Shown: positions 32,031 through 40,954 of the stretch, in pieces
Numbering within the stretch: position 1 is the stretch's first letter
How the letters are laid out: each line of letters opens with the position of its first letter
Assembly: GCA_031972855.1 (NCBI GenBank)
Contig: DALYDY010000002.1
Coordinates: 107,392-171,391 of the forward strand
DNA from: JAIXRY01 sp031972855
Lineage (GTDB): Bacteria; Patescibacteriota; Minisyncoccia; Phycocordibacterales; UBA9973
Direction: 5' to 3'
Length of the DNA: 64,000 bases
Translations under genes and position numbers: made by a program
Notes under the pieces: model-generated
What the model was told of the DNA's origin: nothing
Database searches by the model: none
What the model saw: only the letters and a program-made list of their open reading frames with translations

Positions 32031-32900
32031 TTAATCAACATTATTAAATAATTTTAATTTCTCAGTCACTTTTTCTTCTACAGCTTCAACTGTTGGTTTG
32101 AGAATTTTATATGGAGCAACTTCTTCAGGGTGTTCTTCCAAACTTTTTTCTAAAGCTTCTTTGTATGCGACACGAATCTCTGTATTTATATGAACGACCG
32201 CCATACCAGCTTTGATTGCTTCAGCAAAATCTGCTTCATTTCCTGAGCCTCCGTGGAGAACAAGTGGAATTCCAACAGTCTCACTTATCTCTTTTATTCT
32301 TTCAATATTCAATCTTGGATCAACTCCTCCCTTGAACATTCCATGAATATTCCCTACGGCTGGAGCGAGCATATCTACACCTGTTTCTTCAACAAATCTT
32401 TTTGCATCTTCAGCTGTAGTAAGACTATCCAAGAGAACTCCTTCTGGTACTCCATCAAGAATCTTTGAAGATTGACCAATATACCCGAGCTCTCCTTCTA
32501 CAACAACATCGCGACCACAATTACGTGCATATTCAACACACTTCTTCGCAAGAGAAATATTTTCTTCAAACGGAAGTGCAGCACCATCAACAATAACAGA
32601 ATCAAAACCTCTATCAATACAAGCTTTAACACTTTCAAATGTATAGTGATGATCAGCATTTAGAAATACAGGCTTTCCTTGTTCTCTTATTGCATGCACT
32701 AGAGCAAACACTTCATCACGTCCTACAAACATCTCTTCTCCTTCTGAAACTCCAATAATCACAGGTAAATCAAGCTTCGTTGCAGCACCAACTATCCCAT
32801 GGAAAGCTTCGAGATTTGAAATATTGAAATGCCCCACAGCTCTTCCTTGTATTCTTGCTTCGTTTATATATTCTCTAAGTGTTTTTATATTTTGTTCCAT
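32031..32900 (-). CDS. Class II fructose-1,6-bisphosphate aldolase
   Basis: The 289-residue zinc aldolase has AVGHFNISNLEAFHGIVGAA, the metal motif LNADHHYTFESVKACIDRGFDSVIVDGA, GEVEGELGY-like (VVVEGELGYIG), GNIHGMFKG and VLHGGSGN. It cleaves fructose-1,6-bisphosphate (or tagatose-1,6-bisphosphate) to triose phosphates; the exact sugar is not decided by these motifs. TACTAT lies 6 nt upstream. It fits with the PfkB kinase, transketolase and GAPDH genes nearby. Confidence 0.92.
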   Translation of the reverse strand: MEQNIKTLREYINEARIQGRAVGHFNISNLEAFHGIVGAATKLDLPVIIGVSEGEEMFVGRDEVFALVHAIREQGKPVFLNADHHYTFESVKACIDRGFDSVIVDGAALPFEENISLAKKCVEYARNCGRDVVVEGELGYIGQSSKILDGVPEGVLLDSLTTAEDAKRFVEETGVDMLAPAVGNIHGMFKGGVDPRLNIERIKEISETVGIPLVLHGGSGNEADFAEAIKAGMAVVHINTEIRVAYKEALEKSLEEHPEEVAPYKILKPTVEAVEEKVTEKLKLFNNVD

Positions 32901-32904
32901 ATAA

Positions 32905-33549
32905 TTATAGTAAATTAGAATTTTGTTTTTTTCTAAAAATATTCAAAATTTTCCAAGTATAAGTTGTACTTCTTGTTGATAAATTAAATAAAATCGCTAA
33001 AGTAAACAAAGCTAAAGCAAGTTGTGTATTATAAAAACAAACAACAATAGCTAAAATAGCAGCAAATACTGGAAAAAGAACTCTAGTATAAGCGTGTTCA
33101 TTTTCTACTTGAGTTACAGAAGTGTTTTCTATAGTAGAAGAATTTATAACATACTTTCTCATCCAAAATAGAGACATTCCTATACAGATAACATTTATAG
33201 CAAAAAGTATTATTGATGTTTGTGTATAACTATATTTACCCAAAGTTGCAGCAGAAAAAGGTATTAAGCAAACAAATATAAAAAATAAAGCATTAAGATT
33301 ACTAAAACGAATGTCTATATTTTTTGCAAGAACTGAAGCAATATAATGATGACTTCTCCAATAAGTAAAGAGAAGTAAAAAAGAAAGAAGATAACTCAAA
33401 AACAATGGGTACATACTCAACAAAGAGTCTAACAAAATATTATTTGATACACGACCAAAAAAATCTGGCAAATGTATTTCAAAAACCAAAATAGTCATAA
33501 CTATAGCAAAAATTCCATCAGAAAGTGCGTCTAACCTTGATTGTTTCAT
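32905..33549 (-). CDS. TMEM175-like (DUF1211) potassium channel family protein
   Basis: The 214-residue protein has six membrane segments and starts RLDALSDGIFAIVMTILVFEI, the bacterial TMEM175 pore signature (RxxxxSDGxFAIxxTLLVLxI). Bacterial members are selective K+ channels formed by oligomers. It is 4 nt upstream of the aldolase gene, but that gene has its own TACTAT. TATAAT lies 8 nt before its ATG; divergent from the PfkB gene. Confidence 0.85.
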   Translation of the reverse strand: MKQSRLDALSDGIFAIVMTILVFEIHLPDFFGRVSNNILLDSLLSMYPLFLSYLLSFLLLFTYWRSHHYIASVLAKNIDIRFSNLNALFFIFVCLIPFSAATLGKYSYTQTSIILFAINVICIGMSLFWMRKYVINSSTIENTSVTQVENEHAYTRVLFPVFAAILAIVVCFYNTQLALALFTLAILFNLSTRSTTYTWKILNIFRKKQNSNLL

Positions 33550-33610
33550 ATAAGTAAATTATATCATGTGTTACAATAGTAAGTATAATAAAAGATAAAA
33601 TTAGAACATT

Positions 33611-34621
33611 ATGAATTTATTTAGTAAACAATATGATTTTTTAGCAATTGGAGATACTGTTATTGATGCATTCATCAAACTAACAGATGCTGACCATGCT
33701 GACGTACGTGGAAGCGCTGGACACGAAGACTACAAAATATGTCTTCCTTTTGCTGACAAAATTCCTTATGAAGAAGTACATGTATTGAATGCTGTTGGAA
33801 ATGCTGCAAACGCTGCTGTATCTGCTGCACGTCTTGGGCTCAAAACAGCTTTGGTTACAAATCTAGGAGATGATAGTTATGGAGAAGATTGTATTGATAA
33901 ATTAAAAAGTGAAAATATTTCTACAAAATTTGTAAAAATAAATAGAAAACAAAAAACAAATTATCACTATGTTCTTTGGTATAAAACAGAAAGAACAATA
34001 TTGATAAAACATGAAAAGTATCAATATGAATTACCAAATATAGGAAAACCAAAATGGGTATACTTTAGTTCTGTAAGTAATACGGCATTTCCTTTTCATA
34101 ATGTTGTCGCGGAATATCTAGAAAATAATCCTGAAGTAAAGCTCGCTTTTCAGCCAGGTAAAAATGAAATTAATCTTGGAAAAGAAAAACTAGCAAGACT
34201 ATATGCTCGCACTGAAGTATTCTTTTGTAATATTGAAGAAGCTCGTACTATACTAGACATGCAAGATGCTGAAGTATTAAAACTTGCACAAGAACTCTCA
34301 AAACTCGGACCAAAAATTGTTGTTATTAGTGATGGTCCAAATGGCGCATATGCGTACAAAGAAAACGAACTCTGGCAAATACCTATATATCCAGACAAAC
34401 AAGCTCCAGTAGAGAGAACAGGTGCAGGAGACGCTTTTGCTTCAACTGTAACTTGTGCACTTGCTCTGGGTAAGACACTCGAGGAAGCACTCATCTGGGG
34501 GCCTATAAACTCAGCATCAGTAGTGCAATATGTAGGAGCACAGGAAGGATTACTCAAAAAAGATCAATTAGAAAAAGAATTAAAAAATTTACCGGAAGGA
34601 TACAAATTAACTAAAATATAA
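33611..34621 (+). CDS. PfkB family carbohydrate kinase
   Basis: The 336-residue ribokinase-fold protein has AVGNAANAAVSAARLGLKTALVTNLGDD at the N-terminus and the C-terminal signature ERTGAGDAFASTVTCAL with the catalytic Asp in GAGD. The sugar substrate cannot be fixed; in this gene context a role as a phosphofructokinase-like or pentose kinase is attractive but unproven. It starts divergently from the TMEM175 gene, with TATAAT at 33584-33589. Confidence 0.88.
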   Translation: MNLFSKQYDFLAIGDTVIDAFIKLTDADHADVRGSAGHEDYKICLPFADKIPYEEVHVLNAVGNAANAAVSAARLGLKTALVTNLGDDSYGEDCIDKLKSENISTKFVKINRKQKTNYHYVLWYKTERTILIKHEKYQYELPNIGKPKWVYFSSVSNTAFPFHNVVAEYLENNPEVKLAFQPGKNEINLGKEKLARLYARTEVFFCNIEEARTILDMQDAEVLKLAQELSKLGPKIVVISDGPNGAYAYKENELWQIPIYPDKQAPVERTGAGDAFASTVTCALALGKTLEEALIWGPINSASVVQYVGAQEGLLKKDQLEKELKNLPEGYKLTKI

Positions 34622-34624
34622 TTT

Positions 34625-34852
34625 ATGGAATTTAAAGAAAAACCATATCAACAAAGTGTAGACAATGTTCAACAGGAAGCTGAGCCAACAGAATTACAAG
34701 TATTAGAATTGCAACATAAAGAAATTATGGCTAAGTTAATGGAGATTGAATCAGCTAAAAGTCCTGGAGAACTTTTTGAAGATTTTGAATATATGAATTT
34801 AGCAAAAAAAGAAGAATTAATTAGAAAAAATATTGATGCATTAAAATATTAA
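34625..34852 (+). CDS. Small helical protein behind the PfkB kinase
   Basis: The 75-residue protein is Glu/Gln-rich and helical (ELQVLELQHKEIMAKLMEIE ... LAKKEELIRKNIDALKY), with coiled-coil character. No family is known. It begins 3 nt after the kinase stop and ends inside a palindromic terminator, so it is the second gene of that unit. Confidence 0.55.
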   Translation: MEFKEKPYQQSVDNVQQEAEPTELQVLELQHKEIMAKLMEIESAKSPGELFEDFEYMNLAKKEELIRKNIDALKY

Positions 34853-34888
34853 ACAAAGGTGCGAGATATATATCTCGCACCTTTGTTT
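34851..34888. terminator. Perfect 38-bp palindromic bidirectional terminator
   Basis: Arms of 19 bp (AAACAAAGGTGCGAGATAT and complement) meet without a loop, and stops of both convergent genes touch it. Confidence 0.9.
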
Positions 34889-35880
34889 TATCTCTTCCTT
34901 TCTATTACTGTCTTCACTGCTGACATTATGTGAGACACTCCCAGTCCATAATGTTCTATAAGCTGGTCTGGAGTTCCTGATTGTCCAAATTGATCTCGCA
35001 CTCCAACAAATTCTACAGGTACAGGTACATACTGTGCGAGACATTCAGATACTGCACTTCCCATACCTCCCGCTATTTGATGTTCTTCTACAGTCACAAT
35101 TGCACCAGATTCTTTTGCAAGAGTAATAATACTTTCTTCATCTAGAGGTTTGATTGTTGCAAGATTTGTAACACTTACAGAGATTCCGTTTTCTTCCAAT
35201 TTTTTTGCCGCCATAAGTGCTTTATGCAAAAGTGCACCAGTTGAAATAATAGCAACTTCTGGATTTTCTCCCTTCCAAAGAGTTTGAGATTGTCCTAGTT
35301 CAAAAGGAGTCTCGAGTGTTGTCATAATTGGGGTCTTTTCACGAGCAAGTCTGATATATGCTGGTTTACCAATTTTCAAAAGAGCTTGTATAGCCTTCTT
35401 TGCTTCAATAGAATCACAAGGAGAAACTACAATCATGTTTGGAATAACACGTGTAATAGCAATATCCTCGATTGCTTGATGTGTGCCTCCGTCTGGGCCT
35501 ACAGATATTCCAGCATGAGAACCTGCAATAATCACAGGGCGATCATTGTAGCAGATTGTAGTGCGAATTTGTTCCCAATTACGTCCAGGAGAAAACATCG
35601 CATAAGAAGAAATTACTGGAAGCTTACCAATAGAAGCCATTCCTGAAGCAACAGATGCGAGATTTTGTTCTGCAATTCCAATCTCCACAAATCTATCAGG
35701 GAATGCTTCAGCAAATAAATTCATCTTTGTAGACTCTGTAAGGTCAGCACAAAGAGCAACAATATCTTTGTTGTGTTTTCCCTCTTCTAGAAGTCCTTCA
35801 CCAAATCCTTGACGGATAGGAATCTGTTCGACATCTTGGTCAAACATTTTTTCATTTAATTTTAGATTTTTGTTTAACAT
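34888..35880 (-). CDS. Transketolase, C-terminal subunit
   Basis: The 330-residue protein has the pyrimidine-binding domain (RQGFGEGLLEEGKHNKDIVALCADL ... RFVEIGIAEQNLASVASGMA) and the transketolase C-terminal domain (VAIISTGALLHKALMAAKKLEENGISVSVTNLATIKPLD ... TVEEHQIAGGMGSAVSE). It pairs with the separate N-terminal subunit at 36114. The ATG at 35880 is 1 nt after the DUF1653 stop; an in-frame ATG at 35931 would lie inside that gene. Confidence 0.92.
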   Translation of the reverse strand: MLNKNLKLNEKMFDQDVEQIPIRQGFGEGLLEEGKHNKDIVALCADLTESTKMNLFAEAFPDRFVEIGIAEQNLASVASGMASIGKLPVISSYAMFSPGRNWEQIRTTICYNDRPVIIAGSHAGISVGPDGGTHQAIEDIAITRVIPNMIVVSPCDSIEAKKAIQALLKIGKPAYIRLAREKTPIMTTLETPFELGQSQTLWKGENPEVAIISTGALLHKALMAAKKLEENGISVSVTNLATIKPLDEESIITLAKESGAIVTVEEHQIAGGMGSAVSECLAQYVPVPVEFVGVRDQFGQSGTPDQLIEHYGLGVSHIMSAVKTVIERKR

Positions 35881-35881
35881 A

Positions 35882-36109
35882 TTATTCTTCAATAAGTTCA
35901 AATCTTTTAATTTGTTTTCCGTCTCGCTCAATTATCTCTAAAAACATCTTCACTGGTCTAACCCAAATATTTGCTCGCGCATCTGTTCCAAGATGATCAT
36001 ATACAACCATATCTTCTTCTGTTTCAGAATCCTTTGCAATACAAATAATCTTCATAGTATCTCCTTTGAAATGTTTATATAATTGTCCTGGTTTTATATT
36101 ATGTTCCAT
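35882..36109 (-). CDS. DUF1653 protein
   Basis: The 75-residue DUF1653 protein reads IKPGQLYKHFKGDTMKIICIAKDSETEEDMVVYDHLGTDARANIWVRPVKMFLEII. The family is common and of unknown function, mostly beta-stranded. It is inserted between the two transketolase subunit genes with 1- and 4-nt gaps, so it must be co-expressed with them. Confidence 0.85.
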   Translation of the reverse strand: MEHNIKPGQLYKHFKGDTMKIICIAKDSETEEDMVVYDHLGTDARANIWVRPVKMFLEIIERDGKQIKRFELIEE

Positions 36110-36113
36110 ATAA

Positions 36114-36971
36114 TTAATGATGTTCTGCTTTAATTTTACCTCCTAAAGTATGAAGTTCTTCTAGAGCCTTTTTTGCTTCATCTTTGTTTGGAGCTTTGCC
36201 GTGCCAGTGATAATCATATTCAAATTCTGGAACACCTTTTCCTGGAATAGTACGACAAATTATTACAGAAGGTTGTTCTGGTACCGCGTGAGCCTTCCCA
36301 ACGGCGTCATTTATCATTTCAAAATTATGTCCATCTATTTCTTGAACGTGCCAATTAAATGCAGTCCATTTTGCAGTGAGACTATTGAGCGGCATTATAT
36401 CTTCTGTATTTCCATCAATCTGGATATTGTTGCGGTCAACAAAAACGACAAGCTTACCGAACCTTTCTTTACCTGCGAGCATTATAGCCTCCCAATTCTG
36501 CCCTTCATTGAGTTCGCCATCACCAAGAAAACAGTAAGTAAAATTCTTCTTATTATTCATACGAAGAGCTATAGACATTCCTACGGCCTGAGAGAGTCCT
36601 TCACCAAGAGGACCAGAGCTTGTTTCAAGCCATGGCATAAATTCACGATGAGGATGACCTTGCAGACGACTACCGAATTTGCGAAGAGTGTTCAATTCTG
36701 AAACAGGCATATATCCCGCATGAGCCATTGTTGCGTACAATACAGGACAAATATGACCATTAGAAAGCACCACTCTATCACGTTCTTCCCATTCTATGTT
36801 TTTTGGATCATGTTTTAATATATGAAAATATAGAATTGTAAAAACATCAGTCATACCAAGAGGTCCTGCCGTGTGTCCACTTCCTGCAGACAAAAGCATT
36901 TCTACAATTGATTCGCGAATATTGTTTGCGATTTCTCTTAATCCCAGAATTTTTTCATCATTGAGTTCCAT
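36114..36971 (-). CDS. Transketolase, N-terminal (thiamine diphosphate) subunit
   Basis: The 285-residue protein has the ThDP-binding domain: SAGSGHTAGPLGMTDVFTILYFHIL, VVLSNGHICPVLYA, SSGPLGEGLSQAVGMSIAL and the ThDP motif GDGELNEGQNWEAIMLAGK...VDRNNIQIDG. With the C-terminal subunit it makes a two-chain transketolase, as in archaea and many CPR bacteria. TATAAT lies 6 nt upstream of the ATG. The operon continues to DUF1653 and the C-subunit. Confidence 0.93.
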   Translation of the reverse strand: MELNDEKILGLREIANNIRESIVEMLLSAGSGHTAGPLGMTDVFTILYFHILKHDPKNIEWEERDRVVLSNGHICPVLYATMAHAGYMPVSELNTLRKFGSRLQGHPHREFMPWLETSSGPLGEGLSQAVGMSIALRMNNKKNFTYCFLGDGELNEGQNWEAIMLAGKERFGKLVVFVDRNNIQIDGNTEDIMPLNSLTAKWTAFNWHVQEIDGHNFEMINDAVGKAHAVPEQPSVIICRTIPGKGVPEFEYDYHWHGKAPNKDEAKKALEELHTLGGKIKAEHH

Positions 36972-36978
36972 AATGAAA

Positions 36979-37662
36979 TTATATCATGTCAATAAAATTT
37001 TGAGCTGTGTATCCTGGACTTTCTGTATTAAAAATAGCAGACCCAATCACAAATCTATCTACACCAACATCATTTAACTCTCCTATAGTATTTTCATTAA
37101 CGGCACCATCAACACTTACAATCATTTCTGGATATTTATTTTTTATTTCTTTTACTTGTTCCAAAACTTTTTTATCAAAAGGATTACCTTGAACACCTAT
37201 TTCATCAATACCCATACATTGAATAAAATCAATTTCTTCAATAAGATTTTCTATTTCAGAAATATTTGTTTCAGGTAGTATTGCAAGTCCAATCTCACAT
37301 TGTTCTTTTATATAAGGATCAAGATTCTCAAAAAAATCTTTTGGATTGTCTAAACTTTTCAAATGAAAGACTATTCTTTTTGGACCAAATCGTATAATAG
37401 TCTCGAGTTCTTTTGTAGGGTTTTTGACCATACAGTCAATCTCCAAATCAAGAGTTTCCCAAAAAGGCATTCCCTCTTCTTCAGAAAAAATAATTTCCAA
37501 AGAATTTTCATCTTTAGGGTGATATGGCCAAGTCTTTGTATGAACATAAATACCATCACAAAGATCTATTTGAACAGTTGAAACAAAGCCATCAACAAGT
37601 GACATCTTTTCTTTCAAATCATAAAAATTGCGTGGCATTATTGCAGGAATTATTTCTTTCAT
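36979..37662 (-). CDS. Ribulose-phosphate 3-epimerase family protein
   Basis: The 227-residue TIM barrel of the Rpe family has IIPAIMPRNFYDLKEKMSLVDGFVSTVQIDLCDG (metal His/Asp region), CMGIDEIGVQGNPFDKKVLEQV and SVDGAVNENTI. The usual N-terminal Ser and His ligands are less clear, so it is somewhat divergent. It should interconvert ribulose-5-phosphate and xylulose-5-phosphate. It sits 7 nt upstream of the transketolase N-subunit and 1 nt after rpiB. Confidence 0.85.
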   Translation of the reverse strand: MKEIIPAIMPRNFYDLKEKMSLVDGFVSTVQIDLCDGIYVHTKTWPYHPKDENSLEIIFSEEEGMPFWETLDLEIDCMVKNPTKELETIIRFGPKRIVFHLKSLDNPKDFFENLDPYIKEQCEIGLAILPETNISEIENLIEEIDFIQCMGIDEIGVQGNPFDKKVLEQVKEIKNKYPEMIVSVDGAVNENTIGELNDVGVDRFVIGSAIFNTESPGYTAQNFIDMI

Positions 37663-37663
37663 A

Positions 37664-38101
37664 TTATTCTATCTCTTCTATTCTTCTTTTATGTCTTTCT
37701 TCTCCAGAGAATGGAGTTTCTAAAAATATTTGAACCGCTTCTTTTGCTTCACTTTCAGTAATAAAACGTGCTCCTAAAGATAGTATATTTGCATTATTGT
37801 GTTCACGTGCGAGTTTTGGGATATCGAGACTTCCACCATAATATTCTGCACAACGGACACCGTCAATATGATTCACAACCATAGCTTCACCTTCACCAGA
37901 ACCTCCAATGATTATTCCTAATGCATCAGACTCATGAGAAACAAGCGACCCAACAGGACGCACGAGTGATGGATAATCATCATCTTCATTATATGTTGTA
38001 GGACCAAGATCAGATACCAAATATCCAAGAGATGAAATAAACGGGACTAGTATTTCTTTCAGAGAAAATCCAGCATGGTCTGAAGCGATATATACCTTCA
38101 T
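37664..38101 (-). CDS. rpiB: Ribose-5-phosphate isomerase B family (RpiB/LacAB)
   Basis: From the ATG at 38101 the protein has 145 residues: VYIASDHAGFSLKE, the PTTYNEDDDYPSLVRPVGSLV region, GIIIGGSGEGEAMVVNHIDGVRCAEYYG (the active-site Cys of many RpiBs is replaced by Ser here, as in some LacA/RpiB types) and REHNNANILSLGARFI. It isomerises ribose-5-phosphate and ribulose-5-phosphate. TATACT lies 8 nt before this ATG; a frame extending to 38170 would cover it. Confidence 0.9.
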   Translation of the reverse strand: MKVYIASDHAGFSLKEILVPFISSLGYLVSDLGPTTYNEDDDYPSLVRPVGSLVSHESDALGIIIGGSGEGEAMVVNHIDGVRCAEYYGGSLDIPKLAREHNNANILSLGARFITESEAKEAVQIFLETPFSGEERHKRRIEEIE

Positions 38102-38159
38102 ATAAATACAGTATAGACCAGAACTAGGTTCTAGGGAATAGGTTATAGTTGATAGTAAA

Positions 38160-38882
38160 CTACAAACCAAGCTCCAATAAAATTACTTTCCTTTTTCCAA
38201 ACTTAAAAGATTTAATTTTTGAATAACCTTCATAAGAAATTTCTTGCTTTTTATTTACAACAATCGCAATTATTGCATTTTTACTAAGAACTCCTTTTAT
38301 TTTATCTAATGTTACCTGTATAGGGTTTATTCCTTCTTGTAAGTCGACCCAGTCGGTCAATTTTCCATAAGGAGCATCCGCAATAACTATATCTACATTA
38401 TTTAATAATTTCGGAAAGTTTTCCTCGCTTAATATATTAAATTCAAATATTTTTGTCTGGACAGAAAATTTTTGAGACTTCGCTTGTAAACACTCTGCAC
38501 TTTTTAAGGCTTCTTTATGAGAAGCTTTTTTATATTCCTCTATGAACTTTTTAAGCTCATTAACACGAACAATCATTCCTTGAATACTTAGAAGGGATAA
38601 ATTCTTGTTTGCAAATTCTAAGATAGTCTTATCAATATCAGAAGCAATAATTTCTTTTATATTATGACCATATAAAAAACCAAGGACGGTCATAGAATAT
38701 CCAGCACCGCAAAATGGATCATATACAACATAAGGGCCAGGATTTCCTTTATTAGTTAAATATTCAGAGCATATCTCAAATATCTGTCTTGATAAACTAA
38801 CAGAGAAATTTGTCGCTCCCGGAGCACCATATAGAACTCGCCCGCTTGAGTAATCTTCGTAGTTTTCTTTAATATTATTCAT
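38160..38882 (-). CDS. AviRa-like SAM-dependent rRNA methyltransferase
   Basis: The 240-residue Rossmann methyltransferase has RVLYGAPGATNFSVSLSRQIFE, the SAM motif VYDPFCGAGYSMTVLGFLYG, ASDIDKTILEFANKNLSLLS and the catalytic loop IADAPYGKLTDW. This order matches AviRa, which methylates a guanosine in 23S rRNA and confers avilamycin resistance; here it may be a housekeeping or resistance enzyme. The start overlaps the end of the upstream P-loop kinase gene by 8 nt, so translation is coupled. Confidence 0.75.
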   Translation of the reverse strand: MNNIKENYEDYSSGRVLYGAPGATNFSVSLSRQIFEICSEYLTNKGNPGPYVVYDPFCGAGYSMTVLGFLYGHNIKEIIASDIDKTILEFANKNLSLLSIQGMIVRVNELKKFIEEYKKASHKEALKSAECLQAKSQKFSVQTKIFEFNILSEENFPKLLNNVDIVIADAPYGKLTDWVDLQEGINPIQVTLDKIKGVLSKNAIIAIVVNKKQEISYEGYSKIKSFKFGKRKVILLELGL

Positions 38883-39384
38883 TGAGCAACTTAAAAAGCA
38901 TATCCTTACTTTCTTCTTTTGTTAAATTCGTATTGTCCAGAATTTTGTAATTTCTAGATAAGGTTTCAGTTCTTAAATATTTTGCCCAGTTCATCATTTG
39001 ATCGTTTGCAAGTTCTGGTTGTCCTCTATCTATTAATCTTTGTTTTCGGATTTCGTCAGTACAATCAAATAAGATTACTTCATATGAATCTATATTATTT
39101 TTCTTGCAAGCTTCTTCAATAAACGAAGGTCTTGTTTGTCCGTCTAAAATAGCCGGCTTTCTGTCTAAAGACTCTTCTTTCATTTTTTTGGTCCAAGAGT
39201 TTGTATTTATTTTCTGCCAATTGTCTCCACTGCCAAATCTCTCTATCATTTCTTCTGGTGAAGGAACTCCAATACTATCAAAGTAACAATATTCAAAAGC
39301 CTCAGGATGAGTTTCCTGGATGTTTTTCAAAGCTGTAGTTTTACCTGCACCAGAAGCCCCAATAATAAAATATATCTTATTCAC
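38875..39384 (-). CDS. P-loop kinase-like NTPase (adenylate kinase/AAA_33-like)
   Basis: The ~169-residue protein has Walker A GASGAGKT at residues 9-16, FDSIGVPSPEEM, an ILDGQTRPSF segment and FDCTDEIRKQRLIDRGQPE, a lid-like region of nucleotide or shikimate kinases. Substrate unknown. The start is set at GTG 39384 because TATAAT (39391-39396 on the complement) ends 6 nt upstream; an ATG at 39402 would overlap the -10 element. The gene overlaps the AviRa-like gene. Confidence 0.75.
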   Translation of the reverse strand: MNKIYFIIGASGAGKTTALKNIQETHPEAFEYCYFDSIGVPSPEEMIERFGSGDNWQKINTNSWTKKMKEESLDRKPAILDGQTRPSFIEEACKKNNIDSYEVILFDCTDEIRKQRLIDRGQPELANDQMMNWAKYLRTETLSRNYKILDNTNLTKEESKDMLFKLLNE

Positions 39385-39400
39385 TACCTTATTATACCAC

Positions 39401-39429
39401 AAAAAAAAACGGGACCCTTTCGGGTCCCG
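39401..39429 (-). terminator. Terminator of the DEAD-box helicase gene
   Basis: CGGGACCC and GGGTCCCG pair around a tetraloop and are followed on the minus strand by a T9 tract. Confidence 0.92.
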
Positions 39430-39491
39430 CTCTTGTATATTGTGTTAGTCTATACTCTATCTACTAATTACTATTTGCTAGTTTTTAATAA

Positions 39492-40769
39492 TTATTTTTT
39501 AGGAATAAACGTTAATGCTTTTCCTGTTTTACCAGCACGTCCTGTTCTTCCAATGCGGTGAATGTATGTTTCGTAAGAAGAAGGGATTTCGTAGTTAATA
39601 ACATGAGACACGTTATTAATATCAAGACCACGGGCTGCAACGTCTGTAGCGATAAGAACCTGAACTTCACTATCTTTAAATTTCTTGAGTGAACGTTGTC
39701 TTTCGCGATGACGTTTGTCGCCGTGTATTGATTCAACCATAAATCCTCTCTTTTGAAGTTCTTCAGTCAAATCTTCAACCCCGTGTTTTGTTTCTCCAAA
39801 GATAAGAACTTTGTCAAAATCTTTTTGAGTTAACAAATCATGAAGCTGTTCAATTTTGTGGTGTCTTTCTTTATATTCAACAATATCTTGATCAATATTT
39901 TTTGATGTATCACGAGATTTCACAGAAATCTTTATTGGGTCTTTTGTAAATTCATAAATGAATTTTTCAATTGCTGGAGGGAGTGTTGCAGAGAAAAGAA
40001 GAGTTTGTCTTTCTTCTTTTGTTTTTTGAATAATCAAACGCATGTCATCTATAAATCCCATATCAAGCATTTGATCTGCTTCATCAAGCACAACAATATC
40101 AGTATCTCCAAGATACAAAGCTCCTCTATCATGAAGATCTTTCAAACGTCCTGGTGTACCAATAACTATGTGGTGTTTTCTTTTGAGTTCACTAATTTGT
40201 CTAAAAATTGGAGCACCACCAACACAAACCACAGTCCACATTCTTTGACCTTTTATATATTCAAAAGCTTCACGTTCAACTTGAATTGCAAGTTCACGTG
40301 TTGGAGCCATAATTATTGCTTTTGTTGCTAGACCTTTTGAAATACGATCAATAATAGGAATTAGAAACGCTGCAGTTTTACCTGTTCCAGTGTTTGCTAG
40401 TCCAACAATATCGCGTCCTTCAAGACCAGCAGGAATTGCTTTGTCTTGAATTGGGCTTGGAGCTGTAAACCCACGAGCAATAACTGTCTTTTTTAATGTT
40501 TCATTCATTTCAAAATCATTAAAAGTATGAGTAGGCACAAAAACTTCTTCAGTAGTTGTCACTGCACGATTAACGAATTTTGAGAAATCAATAAATGATC
40601 CCTGACGGCGTCTACTACCACCTCCACGATTGTTAAATTTTCCTCGTCCAGAAGAGAAAGATCTACTTCCTCCAACAGTGCCGAAGCCAGTTTTCTTTTT
40701 AAACCCACCAGTAGGTTTTGCCGAGTTACCAGATTGGTAACTCTTTGTATATGTTTTTTTATGTTCCAT
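39492..40769 (-). CDS. DEAD-box ATP-dependent RNA helicase
   Basis: The protein (425 residues) begins with a basic Gly/Ser/Arg-rich extension (~1-70). The helicase core follows: Q motif (GFTAPSPIQ), ANTGTGKT, PTRELA, GTPGR, DEADQM, SAT, then RGLDI and HRIGRTGRAG in the second lobe. The C-terminal tail is missing. Likely roles are ribosome assembly or RNA unwinding in the cold. The leader on the minus strand contains a terminator-like hairpin (40803-40820) and a AAGTGG/CCACTT hairpin next to the ATG. Confidence 0.93.
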   Translation of the reverse strand: MEHKKTYTKSYQSGNSAKPTGGFKKKTGFGTVGGSRSFSSGRGKFNNRGGGSRRRQGSFIDFSKFVNRAVTTTEEVFVPTHTFNDFEMNETLKKTVIARGFTAPSPIQDKAIPAGLEGRDIVGLANTGTGKTAAFLIPIIDRISKGLATKAIIMAPTRELAIQVEREAFEYIKGQRMWTVVCVGGAPIFRQISELKRKHHIVIGTPGRLKDLHDRGALYLGDTDIVVLDEADQMLDMGFIDDMRLIIQKTKEERQTLLFSATLPPAIEKFIYEFTKDPIKISVKSRDTSKNIDQDIVEYKERHHKIEQLHDLLTQKDFDKVLIFGETKHGVEDLTEELQKRGFMVESIHGDKRHRERQRSLKKFKDSEVQVLIATDVAARGLDINNVSHVINYEIPSSYETYIHRIGRTGRAGKTGKALTFIPKK

Positions 40770-40795
40770 AAGTGGCCACAAATTCACCACTTAGA

Positions 40796-40820
40796 AATAA
40801 AAATCTACATTGTTGTAGAT
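40796..40820 (-). promoter_or_regulatory. Attenuator-like hairpin in the helicase leader
   Basis: ATCTACA and TGTAGAT (40803-40809 with 40814-40820) are followed on the minus strand by TTTTTATTT, about 26 nt before the start codon. Confidence 0.5.
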
Positions 40821-40903
40821 ATACGGAGAATCAATGACTTATAAAGAATAGCATATTTATACTTCTGTGTCAATACAAACAATATATTTATAGACAAAAA
40901 GAA

Positions 40904-40945
40904 AACCCCATGAGATGTCGCATTTTTGCACTATCTCACGGGGTT
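40904..40945 (-). terminator. Terminator of the ABC exporter gene
   Basis: CCCC-TGAGAT and ATCTCA-GGGG form an interrupted 10-bp stem followed by AT-rich DNA on the minus strand. Confidence 0.65.
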
Positions 40946-40954
40946 AATAAAAAA

